Notes: generated by a model not told the origin, from the letters alone. A stretch of DNA of 64,000 nt from M1-B18 sp048264125 (GCA_048264125.1 JBLXDM010000005.1:257509-321508), one strand, 5' to 3'. Shown: positions 15,856 to 25,873, counted from the stretch's first letter. Translations and numbers: made by a program.

Positions 15856-17040
15856 ATGAAAAAAACTATTCTTATAGTAGATGCTGAAGAGCAAATCTTA
15901 AAAGCACTAAAAAGAGTCTTTTTACAAACTGATTATAATGTTTATCAGGCTGCTAGTGGTACTATAGCTCTAGATATCCTAGATAAAGAAAGAATAGACC
16001 TGATTATTACAGATATAAGGATGCCCGAACTTGACGGTTATCAGCTATTAACTAAGGTAAAAGCAATGTACCCCGAGGTAATTCGCCTTGTCCTAAGCGG
16101 CTATGCCGATGAAAAAGCTATTTTCAAATTGCTAAATGCTAACCTAGCAAAAATGTGCATCTATAAGCCATGGGATAATCAAGAAATGCTCAATATCATC
16201 AAGCATGTATTTGAGTTAAATCGTATATTGAGTGAAAATAGTATACTGCAAATTATTAATAAAATAGATAACCTGCCTTTTGTAAGCTTCATTTACAATG
16301 ACTTATGTGTACTTATCGAGAATGATGCCAGTATAGTTGAAATAGAGAAATTGCTTATGAAGGATCAGGCCCTATCAGCTGCAATTTTGAGAATAGTTAA
16401 CTCTGCTTTTTATAATGTTAAAACAGGATCACTCAAGAAAGCTATTACTTACATCGGTCTCACCCATATAAAAAGTATAGCTTTTACCGCCGGTATATCC
16501 TATAACAAAGCACTTGACATTAATCTTGCTAAAAGCTATCAGTTATTCTCTAAGCATTCCTTATTAACCAATAAAATCTGTAATCAAGTTTATCCAAAGC
16601 TTTTTTCAAAAGAAATGCCCTCCGATAGTACCTGTGTAGGCCTATTGCTTGAAATTGGTAGAGTTGTATTAATGAGTAATTTTCCCAAGCAATATAAAAA
16701 AATTATCTCATTGGAGGGAATCGATAAAAGACCTTTATATCAGCTTGAAAAAGAAATCTTAGGAATTGCCTATCATGAAATGAGTAGTTATCTGTTAAAT
16801 TGGTGGGGTTTACCCTATTGTTTAATAGAAGCTACTCTTTATCACCATTCTCCCCTAGAGGATAATGTTATTAATAAAGAGCTGACCTCAGTACTTCATT
16901 TAGCTAACTATTATGCCGCAAAACTGTTGAATTTTAAGTGGCAAGAAGCTATTCATATGGATGTATTTAATTTTCTAAACATCAGTATTAATGATTTTGA
17001 AAATCTAGTTTTTGAAGTAGCTAAAGATTCTGAGTTATAA
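15856..17040 (+). CDS. Response regulator with HDOD output domain
   Basis: A 394-residue two-domain protein. The receiver domain (about 1-120) has the phospho-acceptor Asp in LIITDIRMPELDGYQ, the switch Ser in VLSGYADE and the Lys in YKPWDN. The first acidic pocket reads VDAEEQ rather than the common VDDE. The second domain (about 130-335) is an HDOD domain, recognised by LMKDQALSAAILRIVNSAFY and the later LLEIGRVVLMSNF and IAYHEMSSYLLNWWGLP. HDOD domains lack the HD catalytic residues and act as signalling scaffolds. The gene is in a run with the kinase (13670) and a second regulator (17070), which suggests a branched phosphorelay. Confidence 0.88.
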   Translation: MKKTILIVDAEEQILKALKRVFLQTDYNVYQAASGTIALDILDKERIDLIITDIRMPELDGYQLLTKVKAMYPEVIRLVLSGYADEKAIFKLLNANLAKMCIYKPWDNQEMLNIIKHVFELNRILSENSILQIINKIDNLPFVSFIYNDLCVLIENDASIVEIEKLLMKDQALSAAILRIVNSAFYNVKTGSLKKAITYIGLTHIKSIAFTAGISYNKALDINLAKSYQLFSKHSLLTNKICNQVYPKLFSKEMPSDSTCVGLLLEIGRVVLMSNFPKQYKKIISLEGIDKRPLYQLEKEILGIAYHEMSSYLLNWWGLPYCLIEATLYHHSPLEDNVINKELTSVLHLANYYAAKLLNFKWQEAIHMDVFNFLNISINDFENLVFEVAKDSEL

Positions 17041-17069
17041 CGGTTACTAGGATATTAGGGGGTAAAGCT

Positions 17070-18299
17070 ATGACCAGTAAACAACAAATACTTATAGTTG
17101 ATGATGAAATCAATATCCTGCGGGCAATTAAGCGCTTATTAATTGAATATAATTTTGAAATCTTTACGACCACATCCTCCGAAGAAGCACTGGAAATTAT
17201 TAGAACCCATTCTATTGATTTGATTATCAGTGATCAAAGAATGCCCGAAATATCAGGAATTGAACTGCTATTAGAGGTAAAGGTGATATCACCAGCTACT
17301 ATCCGTATTCTAATGTCAGGTTATACTGATTTAGATGTATTTATAGCAGCTATTAACAACGGCAGTATTTTTTATTTTATTACAAAACCCTGGGTCAATG
17401 AAGAAATGATTGAAGTGATTATTAAAGCCTTAAACACTAAGCGAAAGCAGGATGAGCAGCAAAAGGTCCTAAATCATCTATTGAAGGACAAGACACTGTG
17501 GGAGGATTTAATCAGCAAGACAAAATTAATTCGCAGGAGAGACTTTTTAAACAATATCATCCAGTATCATACCATTATAGATGAAACAATAATGACAGAG
17601 GCGAAAGACCTTGACATGGACTTATCTGCCCCTATGGCCTGTTGCTTAATAAGTTTCAAAGATAAATACATTATGACATCTGAAATGGATGAGATAATTT
17701 CATATATTTGCCTAATTCCAAATTGCTTTGCTTGGGAATGCAGGAGAAATATAGGTGTTGTATTTCAGGCAGATACGGCGGATAATCAAGGGGCTACTCT
17801 GAAAGCATTTGTTGGCAAAATAAATGAAACGCTTAATAAATATCATCCATATTTACAGTTTATAATAGGTGTCAGTAATATCAACATAGGCACTGATAGT
17901 ATTAAACAAGGATATCATCAAGCCGATAGTGCTATTCTCACAGCCCAAATTGGAGGAAGCAATAGTGCTAGTGTCTACTACTTCCGAGATATTGGGGTAT
18001 TACAGCTATTGTCTACAATCCATGAGAAACGAGAAGCCAAAAGTTTTGTTGAAGATAATCTGGGCAAGCTTATCCATTATGACAGCACTAAAGGTACTGA
18101 GCTTGTCCATACGCTCGAAGCACTTCTTATATGCTATAGCCTTAAGGAAGCTGCTGCCCACCTGTTTATACACCCCAAAACTCTGGTCTTTCGCAGAAGC
18201 CGAATTGAAGAAATACTAGAAGTCTCACTAGACAGTTACGAAACAAAGTTAAGCCTGGGCTTGGCTATCAAGCTTTATAAAATCAATAATCTTAGTTAA
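17070..18299 (+). CDS. Response regulator with CdaR/PucR-type helix-turn-helix
   Basis: A 409-residue protein. The receiver domain (about 1-120) shows IVDDEINILRAIKRL, the phospho-Asp of LIISDQRMPEISG and the Lys of FITKPWVNEEM. The middle (about 150-320) looks like the degenerate GGDEF-like domain of CdaR/PucR regulators. The C-terminus (about 345-405) is the PucR helix-turn-helix, seen as LEALLICYSLKEAAAHLFIH followed by PKTLVFRRSRIEEIL. A receiver fused to a PucR output is uncommon, but similar fusions exist in Clostridia. The gene follows the REC-HDOD gene by 29 bases and ends at a strong terminator, so kinase and both regulators form one operon. Confidence 0.85.
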   Translation: MTSKQQILIVDDEINILRAIKRLLIEYNFEIFTTTSSEEALEIIRTHSIDLIISDQRMPEISGIELLLEVKVISPATIRILMSGYTDLDVFIAAINNGSIFYFITKPWVNEEMIEVIIKALNTKRKQDEQQKVLNHLLKDKTLWEDLISKTKLIRRRDFLNNIIQYHTIIDETIMTEAKDLDMDLSAPMACCLISFKDKYIMTSEMDEIISYICLIPNCFAWECRRNIGVVFQADTADNQGATLKAFVGKINETLNKYHPYLQFIIGVSNINIGTDSIKQGYHQADSAILTAQIGGSNSASVYYFRDIGVLQLLSTIHEKREAKSFVEDNLGKLIHYDSTKGTELVHTLEALLICYSLKEAAAHLFIHPKTLVFRRSRIEEILEVSLDSYETKLSLGLAIKLYKINNLS

Positions 18300-18307
18300 T
18301 TAGGTAC

Positions 18308-18336
18308 AGACTGTTATCCACTATGGATAACAGTCT
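18308..18336 (+). terminator. Terminator of the kinase/regulator operon
   Basis: AGACTGTTATCCA (18308-18320) pairs perfectly with TGGATAACAGTCT (18324-18336) over a three-base loop, followed by ATTATTTTTT. Confidence 0.9.
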
Positions 18337-18479
18337 ATTATTTTTTAGCCTTTTTTTAAGGAATTGCAGCTAATTGAAGATTCTGTATTGCCCCTATATA
18401 ATTAAAAATAACTTAAAAAAGAAAACGTTAACAATAGGAGCATTTTTAAAAATAAAATTCTATAAATGAGGTGTTTAAT

Positions 18480-19286
18480 GTGTCGCTATTTCTACAAAAT
18501 AAGGATCAAGGAGCATTCTTGTCCTTTGATTTAGGTAATATTCAGTTAATACTTAATAATATGACCATGTTAAATCTTATAAACTCCAACTTAGCTAATA
18601 ATCGATTTGCACTCTACTACCACCCAATCTATCAAACCAAGGGCGAAATTAGTCATTATGAATGTTTGATTAGGATGTTGGATGGTGAGGGAAACTTAAT
18701 CTACCCAGATGACTTTTTACCCTATGCTGAACTGTCCGGATTAATTACTCAAATAGACTATTGGGTGATACAAGAAGCTATCAATGTATTAAAAATGAAG
18801 AGTCATCTCAAGCTGTTTGTTAATATCTCAGGTAATAGTCTAAGTTCTGTAAAGCTTTTAGAGGATATACAAAATAGTATTATTGCCAGCGGTATAAACC
18901 CACAACGTTTAGGCTTTGAAATAACAGAGACTTCAACTATTAGAAATCTAGACACAGTAATTGATTGGATTATAGACATGAAAAAACTAGGTTGTTCTTT
19001 TGCATTAGATGATTTCGGCAGTGGTGTCTCATCCTTCATATATCTGAGTAAATTGCCAATTGATTATTTAAAAATCGATGGTTTATTAATCAAAGATATT
19101 CATACTAATACCAGAAATTTAACCATCGTAAAAGGCATCAATAGTATTGCCCATTCCTTTGGCATCAAAACAATTGCTGAGTATGTAGAGAACATCGAAA
19201 TCTTGAAAGTGCTCGATAATATTAACGTAGATTATTGCCAAGGATACTTTTTTAGTAAGCCCTTAACGGTGAATCAGATTCCCTAA
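18480..19286 (+). CDS. EAL-domain cyclic-di-GMP phosphodiesterase
   Basis: A 268-residue protein made almost only of an EAL domain, which hydrolyses cyclic di-GMP. The signature triplet reads ECL (in YECLIRML). Other catalytic positions are present: NIS in LFVNISGNSL, the Glu of FEITET, the DD of ALDDFGSGVSS, the Lys of YLKIDG and the Glu of TIAEYVEN. Activity is therefore plausible. A GTG start at 18480 six bases after GAGGTG is preferred to the GTG at 18471, which overlaps that site. The gene starts just after the kinase operon terminator and lies 50 bases ahead of a chemoreceptor. Confidence 0.85.
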   Translation: MSLFLQNKDQGAFLSFDLGNIQLILNNMTMLNLINSNLANNRFALYYHPIYQTKGEISHYECLIRMLDGEGNLIYPDDFLPYAELSGLITQIDYWVIQEAINVLKMKSHLKLFVNISGNSLSSVKLLEDIQNSIIASGINPQRLGFEITETSTIRNLDTVIDWIIDMKKLGCSFALDDFGSGVSSFIYLSKLPIDYLKIDGLLIKDIHTNTRNLTIVKGINSIAHSFGIKTIAEYVENIEILKVLDNINVDYCQGYFFSKPLTVNQIP

Positions 19287-19336
19287 AGGTGCTCGATCGT
19301 ATTCAAAACACAAAAAAATTTATAGGTGGAGACAAT

Positions 19337-21352
19337 ATGAGAAGCATAAAGACTAGATTAATCATGTATTTTGCTATTTTAATTCTACTAATTTCTGCAG
19401 TTTTTGGATATAGCTCAATTTCAACAACAAGTAATGCAGTGAAAAACGAGGTAGAAAAGGCTGTAGAGCTTCTAGCTAGTGAGGGGGGCCGCTTGATCAA
19501 TGCCAGAATAGACTCTCAATATATATACCTTGAAGGCCTTACGAACATGGATATTTTCAATAATACTGAAGTGGCAATAGAAGAAAAGATGAAGATATTA
19601 AAGGCCATTTCAAGTAATAGTAAAGATTACATAAGAATGGGTATTGTGAATAAGGAGGGAAGGCTATTTTTTACAGACTCCTTCGAAAATGATTCAGCAG
19701 GAACTGATGTTACAGGAAGAGATTATTTCAATGCATCAATAGTTGGAAAAAGAGGTATATTGCCTCCTACTGTAAGCGTTAACCCTGCTGATAATGGCGC
19801 TGTTATAATGGCCCTATCTGTTCCTATAATAAAAAATAATGAGATTGTAGGGGTTCTAGTAGGAGTAAAGGATGCAAATTTGCTAAATCAACTTTCAAAC
19901 GACATGGGCTTTGGTGAATCGGGATACGCTTATATTATAGATGAAACAGGAGTTGTTATAGCCCATCAAAACAGAGAGTGGGTTATAAATCAATTTAATC
20001 CCATAGATGCAGTGGACGCAGAATATGCCTCCTTAGGCGAAGCTTTTCAAAGTATATTAAAGAATAAAATCGGAGTTGGCCAATATACCAATAGAGGTAA
20101 GGTTTTTTATAATGGCTATGCACCTATTGAGGGTACTAATTGGACAGTTGTGCTTACAGCTGGCGAAGAAGAGGTTTTGGCAGCAATACCAAGTATACGA
20201 AGAAATAATATTCTAATGGGCTCCGCCATACTGATTATCGGTATTGTACTCTGTTATGCCATTGGAAGCTCAATAACAAAGCCGATTATACAATCTGTTG
20301 CCCACTCAAAGCTAATAGCAAAGCTTGATATCAGTAATGACTTTCCTAAAGAACTACTAAATAGAAAAGACGAATTAGGGACCTTGGCTAATGCTTTTCA
20401 AACAATTACAATAAATCTTAGGGAGTTTATAAATCAGATAGTTGAAACCTCTCAACAGGTTGCAGCTTCAGCAGAGGAGTTAACAGCCACCAGTCAGCAG
20501 TCCGCTCTTGCAGCAGAGGAGGTGGCAAAAACAATTGAGGAGATTGCTAAGGGCGCAAGTGAACAAGCGGTGGATACTGAAGGAGGAGCTACGAATATAT
20601 CTGAATTAGGCGATTTAATAGAACAGGATCAGGTATATATGCAGAGCCTGAACGCTGCGGCAGAAGAGATTAACCGCCTTAAGAATGATGGCTTTGCAAT
20701 ACTTAAGGAGCTAATGACAAAAAATGAGGCTACTAATAAGGCTTCTCAGGAGGTTCAATCAATTATTATAAACACAAACGAAAGTGCAGGTAAAATTGAA
20801 ATTGCAAGTCAAATGATTAAAAGCATAGCTGAGCAAACAAACCTACTTGCACTTAACGCTGCAATAGAAGCTGCTAGAGCAGGGGAGGCTGGTAGAGGCT
20901 TTGCTGTAGTCGCAGGAGAAATTCGCAAATTGGCTGAGCAATCCGATTCCTTTACTAATGATATAGCAAATATCATTTATGACCTAACTGATAAAACCCA
21001 AAATGCAGTTAAAACAATGGAAGAGGTTAGCTCTACCACTAAATCTCAAACCGAAAGTGTTCATCTAACTAATACAAAATTTACTGGAATTGCAGATGCT
21101 ATTGAAAAAATAAAGCATGTAACAGATGATTTGAATAACTCCAGTAAGAGCATGGAAAATAAAAAAAATGAAATAGTTAGTATAATAGAAAATCTATCGG
21201 CTATTTCTCAAGAGAACGCAGCGGGGACAGAAGAGGCTTCGGCATCAGTTGAGGAACAAACAGCCTCAATAGAGGAGATCTCAAATGCCAGTGAGTCTTT
21301 AGCAAGGCTTGCTGAGGAAATGCAGGCGAGTATAACAAAATTTAAGTATTAA
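19337..21352 (+). CDS. Methyl-accepting chemotaxis protein with Cache sensor domain
   Basis: A 671-residue chemoreceptor. The N-terminal membrane helix (about 7-28) is followed by an extracellular double-Cache-like domain (about 35-280, with GRLFFTDSFENDSAGTDVTG and GYAYIIDETGVVIAHQN). A second membrane helix follows (ILMGSAILIIGIVLCYAIG), then a HAMP linker and a long signalling coil whose tip reads NLLALNAAIEAARAGEAGRG. Cache domains often bind amino acids or organic acids. The ATG at 19337 follows GGTGGAG; the GTG at 19289 is less likely. It is probably transcribed with the EAL gene. Another MCP converges from the right. Confidence 0.92.
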   Translation: MRSIKTRLIMYFAILILLISAVFGYSSISTTSNAVKNEVEKAVELLASEGGRLINARIDSQYIYLEGLTNMDIFNNTEVAIEEKMKILKAISSNSKDYIRMGIVNKEGRLFFTDSFENDSAGTDVTGRDYFNASIVGKRGILPPTVSVNPADNGAVIMALSVPIIKNNEIVGVLVGVKDANLLNQLSNDMGFGESGYAYIIDETGVVIAHQNREWVINQFNPIDAVDAEYASLGEAFQSILKNKIGVGQYTNRGKVFYNGYAPIEGTNWTVVLTAGEEEVLAAIPSIRRNNILMGSAILIIGIVLCYAIGSSITKPIIQSVAHSKLIAKLDISNDFPKELLNRKDELGTLANAFQTITINLREFINQIVETSQQVAASAEELTATSQQSALAAEEVAKTIEEIAKGASEQAVDTEGGATNISELGDLIEQDQVYMQSLNAAAEEINRLKNDGFAILKELMTKNEATNKASQEVQSIIINTNESAGKIEIASQMIKSIAEQTNLLALNAAIEAARAGEAGRGFAVVAGEIRKLAEQSDSFTNDIANIIYDLTDKTQNAVKTMEEVSSTTKSQTESVHLTNTKFTGIADAIEKIKHVTDDLNNSSKSMENKKNEIVSIIENLSAISQENAAGTEEASASVEEQTASIEEISNASESLARLAEEMQASITKFKY

Positions 21353-21376
21353 AATATTAATATTTTAAAAAAAGCT

Positions 21377-21411
21377 AAAAGAACATATCCCTCTATGGAA
21401 TATGTTCTTTT
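21377..21411. terminator. Shared terminator between convergent chemoreceptors
   Basis: AAAAGAACATAT (21377-21388) pairs with ATATGTTCTTTT (21400-21411), with flanking A/T runs usable from both sides. Confidence 0.8.
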
Positions 21412-21413
21412 GT

Positions 21414-23531
21414 TTATACGCTAAATTTATTTGTCTCAATTTCTAATAGTTGCGATAAGTTACTTAACCTTTGAGCAAGATTGGCTAATTCTTCAATAGA
21501 TCCAGCTTGCTGTTCCATAGACGCACTAACCTCCTCAGTAGCAGCAGCCGTTTCTTCGGATATTGCAGAAATGCTTTCTATAGATGTAACAATCTTATTC
21601 TTATTATCATTCATTTGGCCTACATGCCCGCTCATTGCCTGAATGCTGTCAGAAATTTCTTGTATTGATTCATTAATTCTATTAAAGATCGTATTTACAT
21701 TTTCAACAGACATAGTTTGTTGCTCTGAGCTATTTTTTACATCCGTCATAATAGCATAGGTATTTTCACTTTCGCTTTGTATTGCTGAAACAATAGTTCT
21801 AATTTGTTCTGTAGACTTGTTAGACTCCTCAGCTAGCTTTCTGATTTCATTTGCTACTACTGCAAATCCTCTACCTGCTTCACCTGCTCTTGCCGCCTCA
21901 ATAGATGCATTCAAAGCTAATAGATTAGTTTGTCCTGCTATACTGCTTATGGTTTCTAGAATATTTTCTATATCCCCTGAGCGATTATTCAGTTCTTCTA
22001 TAGCTCTTTGAATTCTTTCTATAGATTCATTCGTAAATCTATTCTTCTCCTTTAATTCCTCTAAGGATTGTATCCCGTTCATATTTTCATTTTGTGCTTT
22101 ATCTGTCATTCTCAAAGCTTTTTGATTGCTTTCCATTAGATTATTAAAGGAATTATCTAATTCTATTACTATATGGGCCGCCTTTTCTGCATCACCCGCC
22201 TGCTCAGAAGTTCCTTTAGCAATTTCATCAACTGTTAAAGCAATCTCTTCTACTGAACTGTTTGTTTGCTGTGATGTTGCAGCAAGTGTGGCAGCGGCAG
22301 TATTTACTTCATTAACAGCCGCCCTATAATTAGAAATCAATAATCTAATGCTTTCTTGCATGCTTTGGAAGGCCCTTGCAAGATTACCTAATTCATCATT
22401 TCTCTTAATAAGCTTTTCTGGCATTTCTATTGTAAAATCTCCAGTTGCAACGACTTCAAGCTGTCCAAAAACATGCTGAATTGGCGTTGTAATGAGTTTC
22501 CCAATAACATAAGCAATAAATATAGATACTAGAGCTCCTACAAATAATATTAAAATCATATACAGATTATATTCATTTAGCTGTTGAAAAACTTCTTTAG
22601 CTGGAGGCTCTAGAACGATTATCCATCCATTTGATAGCTTTGAATAAGCAAAAATTCTATCTTCACCTTTAAATGGCTGGGTAATTATCCCTGATGCAGT
22701 CTTATTTATCTCATCTATCGTATTCTTAAAGCTGCTATCTTCAATAGTAGCGAGATTTTCTAAATTTTTGTATTCTGGATGTACTAAATAATTAAAGCGA
22801 TCATTTAGTAAAGAGGCGTGACCAGTATTATAAACATTTAAATCAGATATTACTTTCGCCATATCGTCGAACATAAAATCAGTCCCTACGACTGCAATTA
22901 AAAGGCCATTTACAAATACTGGCTTTGTATACGAAATAAATAGCTTACTAGAGCCATCTTCAAAACCCCATTCATATGGATCTGTCCATACGCCCTTTCT
23001 TTGTTCTATTGGTGCAAACCACCATTCCATACTGCCGTCCTCTGATCTAGATTCATAGTACTCTATCGGTGTTTCTGGTTGTCTTGCAACCTGCCCACTG
23101 CCATTATGGTCGATAAAATATAGGTCGTGCTCTTTCTCTGTCAGCTCTGGATTAAAATAGATATATGCAGAATGTGCAGAGCTAGCATTTTGTGCAAGCT
23201 CCTTCACCATAGGTGCAATGCTCATTTTAAAATTATGTAGATACTCATCCTCTAACTCTATTTTTTCTGCTTCTATCTGAGAAGTGATTAGATACTCTAG
23301 GCTATCAGCAATATATTCTACTCTTTTGAAATCCTGATTAAAAGCGTTTGCGTAGGCTTCTGCCATATAGGTTAATTTACTATAGGCTTCCTCCTTAATG
23401 ATCTTTTCGCTATTCCTCAAACCAATCATTCCCACCATTAAAGAGGTGAGGAATGTACATAGAAAAACTCCTAAGGTGATTTTGCTGATAATACTCTTAA
23501 AGCTGAATTTTACTCTCTTTAATCGTCTCAT
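21414..23531 (-). CDS. Methyl-accepting chemotaxis protein with Cache sensor domain
   Basis: A 705-residue chemoreceptor. Membrane helices lie at about residues 15-37 and 325-347 (LYMILILFVGALVSIFIAYVIG). Between them is a Cache domain with EWWFAPIEQRKGVWTDPYEW and VVGTDFMFDDMAKVI, the arrangement of the dCache_1 family. HAMP follows, then the signalling coil with tip NLLALNASIEAARAGEAGRG. The ATG at 23531 follows AAGGAGGCACTA. It is the reverse-strand neighbour of the MCP at 19337 and not a close copy of it (the sensor domains differ). No CheW-binding pentapeptide or CheR tether is evident at the C-terminus. Confidence 0.92.
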   Translation of the reverse strand: MRRLKRVKFSFKSIISKITLGVFLCTFLTSLMVGMIGLRNSEKIIKEEAYSKLTYMAEAYANAFNQDFKRVEYIADSLEYLITSQIEAEKIELEDEYLHNFKMSIAPMVKELAQNASSAHSAYIYFNPELTEKEHDLYFIDHNGSGQVARQPETPIEYYESRSEDGSMEWWFAPIEQRKGVWTDPYEWGFEDGSSKLFISYTKPVFVNGLLIAVVGTDFMFDDMAKVISDLNVYNTGHASLLNDRFNYLVHPEYKNLENLATIEDSSFKNTIDEINKTASGIITQPFKGEDRIFAYSKLSNGWIIVLEPPAKEVFQQLNEYNLYMILILFVGALVSIFIAYVIGKLITTPIQHVFGQLEVVATGDFTIEMPEKLIKRNDELGNLARAFQSMQESIRLLISNYRAAVNEVNTAAATLAATSQQTNSSVEEIALTVDEIAKGTSEQAGDAEKAAHIVIELDNSFNNLMESNQKALRMTDKAQNENMNGIQSLEELKEKNRFTNESIERIQRAIEELNNRSGDIENILETISSIAGQTNLLALNASIEAARAGEAGRGFAVVANEIRKLAEESNKSTEQIRTIVSAIQSESENTYAIMTDVKNSSEQQTMSVENVNTIFNRINESIQEISDSIQAMSGHVGQMNDNKNKIVTSIESISAISEETAAATEEVSASMEQQAGSIEELANLAQRLSNLSQLLEIETNKFSV

Positions 23532-23899
23532 TAGTGCCTCCTTGTATTATTATCGACTAATTTTTTCATCAATGTAATTTTTTCGACATTTTTCAACATT
23601 GTATTTATACCATAACATGTTTCATTACCTATAAAAATCAAGTCTGTGTAAATCAATTGTTAAGAAATTGCGATTATGCTGATATAGTAAAATCCTTATC
23701 GGTTATACCTAGATAATCAAATTCTCCCAATCTATAAGTATTGAATTTTTTTCCTTGTATGTTTTCCAATTATGAGCATCTGCATGGCAAAAAATTATAA
23801 AACAAGGATATTATTTCTAAAATCATTAAGAAATAATACCCTCACTTTGTTTTTATTGAATCCATCATTTTTGGTATACAAGCTTTGTCAAAAAATAAT
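23532..23899. other. Intergenic region with one repeat hairpin
   Basis: No gene is seen in these 368 bases. The only structure is the hairpin at 23806-23841. The segment upstream of the chemoreceptor is AT-rich, without a convincing promoter pair. Confidence 0.6.
23806..23841. repeat. GGGTATTATTTCT-type hairpin
   Basis: GGATATTATTTCT and AGAAATAATACCC form a 12 of 13 base stem. T-rich sequence follows on both strands, so it can end the minus-strand gene at 23900-24382. It matches the perfect copy at 26968-27003. Confidence 0.75.
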
Positions 23900-24382
23900 T
23901 TAACCTACTCTACTATCCCGTTTCGATAATCTATCTGCAATACCTGAGGATGCATATGATTCTGGTTTAATGCAACACTTGAAGCCTAATGTCCTCACCC
24001 AACCTACAATTTCTTTAATCAAGTATTTTGTATTACCATCTGCTCCAACATCTACATGAACCTCCATTGTAGCTTGGATTTCATTCTTCTCAATAAACGC
24101 CAAGACCTTTTCGGCAAGTTCTAAGCTATATTGAGTCTCTGCAAATATTTTTTGACGCAGATCCTTTATCATTTTTAACTTTTTAATATCATAAAAAAAT
24201 ATGCCTCCCTTAGTCTTCCGTACTATGGTAATAACTGAAACCATTTTTGTTAGTCCTGCATAGCTTTGGGAGTCAGTTCCAATAGAGATAACATAGGTGC
24301 CTTGTAAATCCTTGCTGACATATTCTTTTATCTTCTGGCACACTTCATGAAAACTAAGCTCCCCGTACGTCATACTTTTCAT
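23900..24382 (-). CDS. YkuK-like protein (DUF458, RNase H-like fold)
   Basis: A 160-residue protein of the YkuK/DUF458 family. The conserved blocks are VISIGTDSQ near the start, EVHVDVGADGNTKYLIKEI in the middle and IKPESYASSGIADRLSKR at the C-terminus. The Asp residues of GTDSQ and HVDVG and the Asp of IADR would fit an RNase H-like metal centre. The function is unknown; some members are induced in sporulation or by cell-wall stress. The ATG at 24382 follows AGGTG at eight bases. It stands alone, with 115 bases to the radical SAM gene upstream. Confidence 0.85.
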   Translation of the reverse strand: MKSMTYGELSFHEVCQKIKEYVSKDLQGTYVISIGTDSQSYAGLTKMVSVITIVRKTKGGIFFYDIKKLKMIKDLRQKIFAETQYSLELAEKVLAFIEKNEIQATMEVHVDVGADGNTKYLIKEIVGWVRTLGFKCCIKPESYASSGIADRLSKRDSRVG

Positions 24383-24497
24383 CTATACACCTCCAAGGAC
24401 TTTGCTATTCATTATATTTATATCTTGATGCATTGATTTTTATTTTCGAGGTTTTAATATCAAAAGCACTTGAATTTTATGTTAATTATATATACCC

Positions 24498-25754
24498 TTA
24501 TCTATACTTTATAAGTTTATCAAGCCGTGGAGCAACTCTACCATTGAAATAATCACAATCCCTGTAATATATCATATCGTTATACCAAAGCTTAAAATAC
24601 TCTTTTTCCTTTACAAATTTCATTGCTAGATTGAGTGGATTATTGAAAGCTTCAGTGATAGGGCCAGTTAACTCGGATGGGTCCCTAAAACACTCCCAAT
24701 CACAGCTTCTACAATTAACTGATTCATCTACCTTGTTTATTTCCCACAGCTTGCCTAGACTTTCATTTCCCCTATAACCACATGGATATACTTCTGCATC
24801 TTTATTGCTTACAAAGAAAAAATCCTTCCCTCCTCTACATGGATAGCTATAGTTACCTTCTTCGATATCCTTGATTAGAGAGTAAAGTGAGCTAGTAGGA
24901 GTGAAAATTCTTAAGCTAGATCGATGGTTTGGTATTTGATCCATTAAAGCCTTATAAATATTTATTTTCTCTGATTCATCAAAACTCACCACATTGTTTA
25001 AGGAATCGGCGCCATATACTGCGCTGAGGTTTTTATCGTTGTCCTTTGAAACACTCATTGGATAGCAGGCATTTGCTATTGTAAAGCCTAAATTCTTAGC
25101 AAATCTAAAAAAACTATCAAATCCCTTATTAAAATAGTCGTAGAATGCTTCGCTATCACCTATTTTTTTATCCTTCATTTCCTCCCATAATCCGTTTATG
25201 TTTCGATTTATGCCAAGATTAATCGATGGATAAATATCATATTGGTGAAAAATAGGCAATGCCTTTTCTATTCCCTTAATTACTCCTGGCAACCCTCTCA
25301 TTTTTTCATGCACCTCAGGTACTGCTGAATCTATACTAATCCAAAGGTTTCGGATTTTTGTTTTTTGCAGCCTCTCCGCAAATGAGTGTATCCTAGAATA
25401 AAACTTATCCTCATGAGAGTTCATAAATATATACCCATTTGTTCCTGTTCTTATATATTCAATCCCTGCCATTTCTGCATAAATACTTAGCTCCATTATT
25501 TCATCTGTATATAAAAGGGGTTCTCCACCAGTGAAGGAAATAGCCTTAAACCCTTTTATTCCTGCAGTTTCAATTGTTCTTTTTATATCATCAAAATTAG
25601 CTGTATGCCTTGGATATGGCAATGTTTTGTTCATGCTGCATTGAGGACACTCTGCATTACATCTATCTGTATATTGAATAACTAGCTGACCCGGTATTCT
25701 ATTTCTTATTAAAGAAATAAGATCCTTCGGTTTGAATAATAAATTTGATTTCAT
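24498..25754 (-). CDS. Radical SAM protein with SPASM-like C-terminal cysteines
   Basis: A 418-residue radical S-adenosylmethionine enzyme. The cluster motif is CNAECPQC (Cx3Cx2C) near residue 33, and the SAM-contact motif is FTGGEPLLYTDE near residue 75. The C-terminal part has additional cysteines (YPCRGG, YPCGYRGNESLGKLWE, CRSCDWECF), which resembles the SPASM or Twitch extension that holds auxiliary iron-sulphur clusters. Such proteins modify peptides or act in cofactor or lipid synthesis. No small precursor-peptide gene is visible next to it, and the substrate is unknown. The ATG at 25754 follows GGAGGAAC. Confidence 0.85.
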   Translation of the reverse strand: MKSNLLFKPKDLISLIRNRIPGQLVIQYTDRCNAECPQCSMNKTLPYPRHTANFDDIKRTIETAGIKGFKAISFTGGEPLLYTDEIMELSIYAEMAGIEYIRTGTNGYIFMNSHEDKFYSRIHSFAERLQKTKIRNLWISIDSAVPEVHEKMRGLPGVIKGIEKALPIFHQYDIYPSINLGINRNINGLWEEMKDKKIGDSEAFYDYFNKGFDSFFRFAKNLGFTIANACYPMSVSKDNDKNLSAVYGADSLNNVVSFDESEKINIYKALMDQIPNHRSSLRIFTPTSSLYSLIKDIEEGNYSYPCRGGKDFFFVSNKDAEVYPCGYRGNESLGKLWEINKVDESVNCRSCDWECFRDPSELTGPITEAFNNPLNLAMKFVKEKEYFKLWYNDMIYYRDCDYFNGRVAPRLDKLIKYR

Positions 25755-25873
25755 GTTAAAAGTTCCTCCGTATTATTCAACTAATTTTGACTGATAAATT
25801 ATTTTAAGTGTATATATCCATTAATATAACTCGCTTTGTTTACATATAAGCTCTTATTCATTCATACTTTTTC

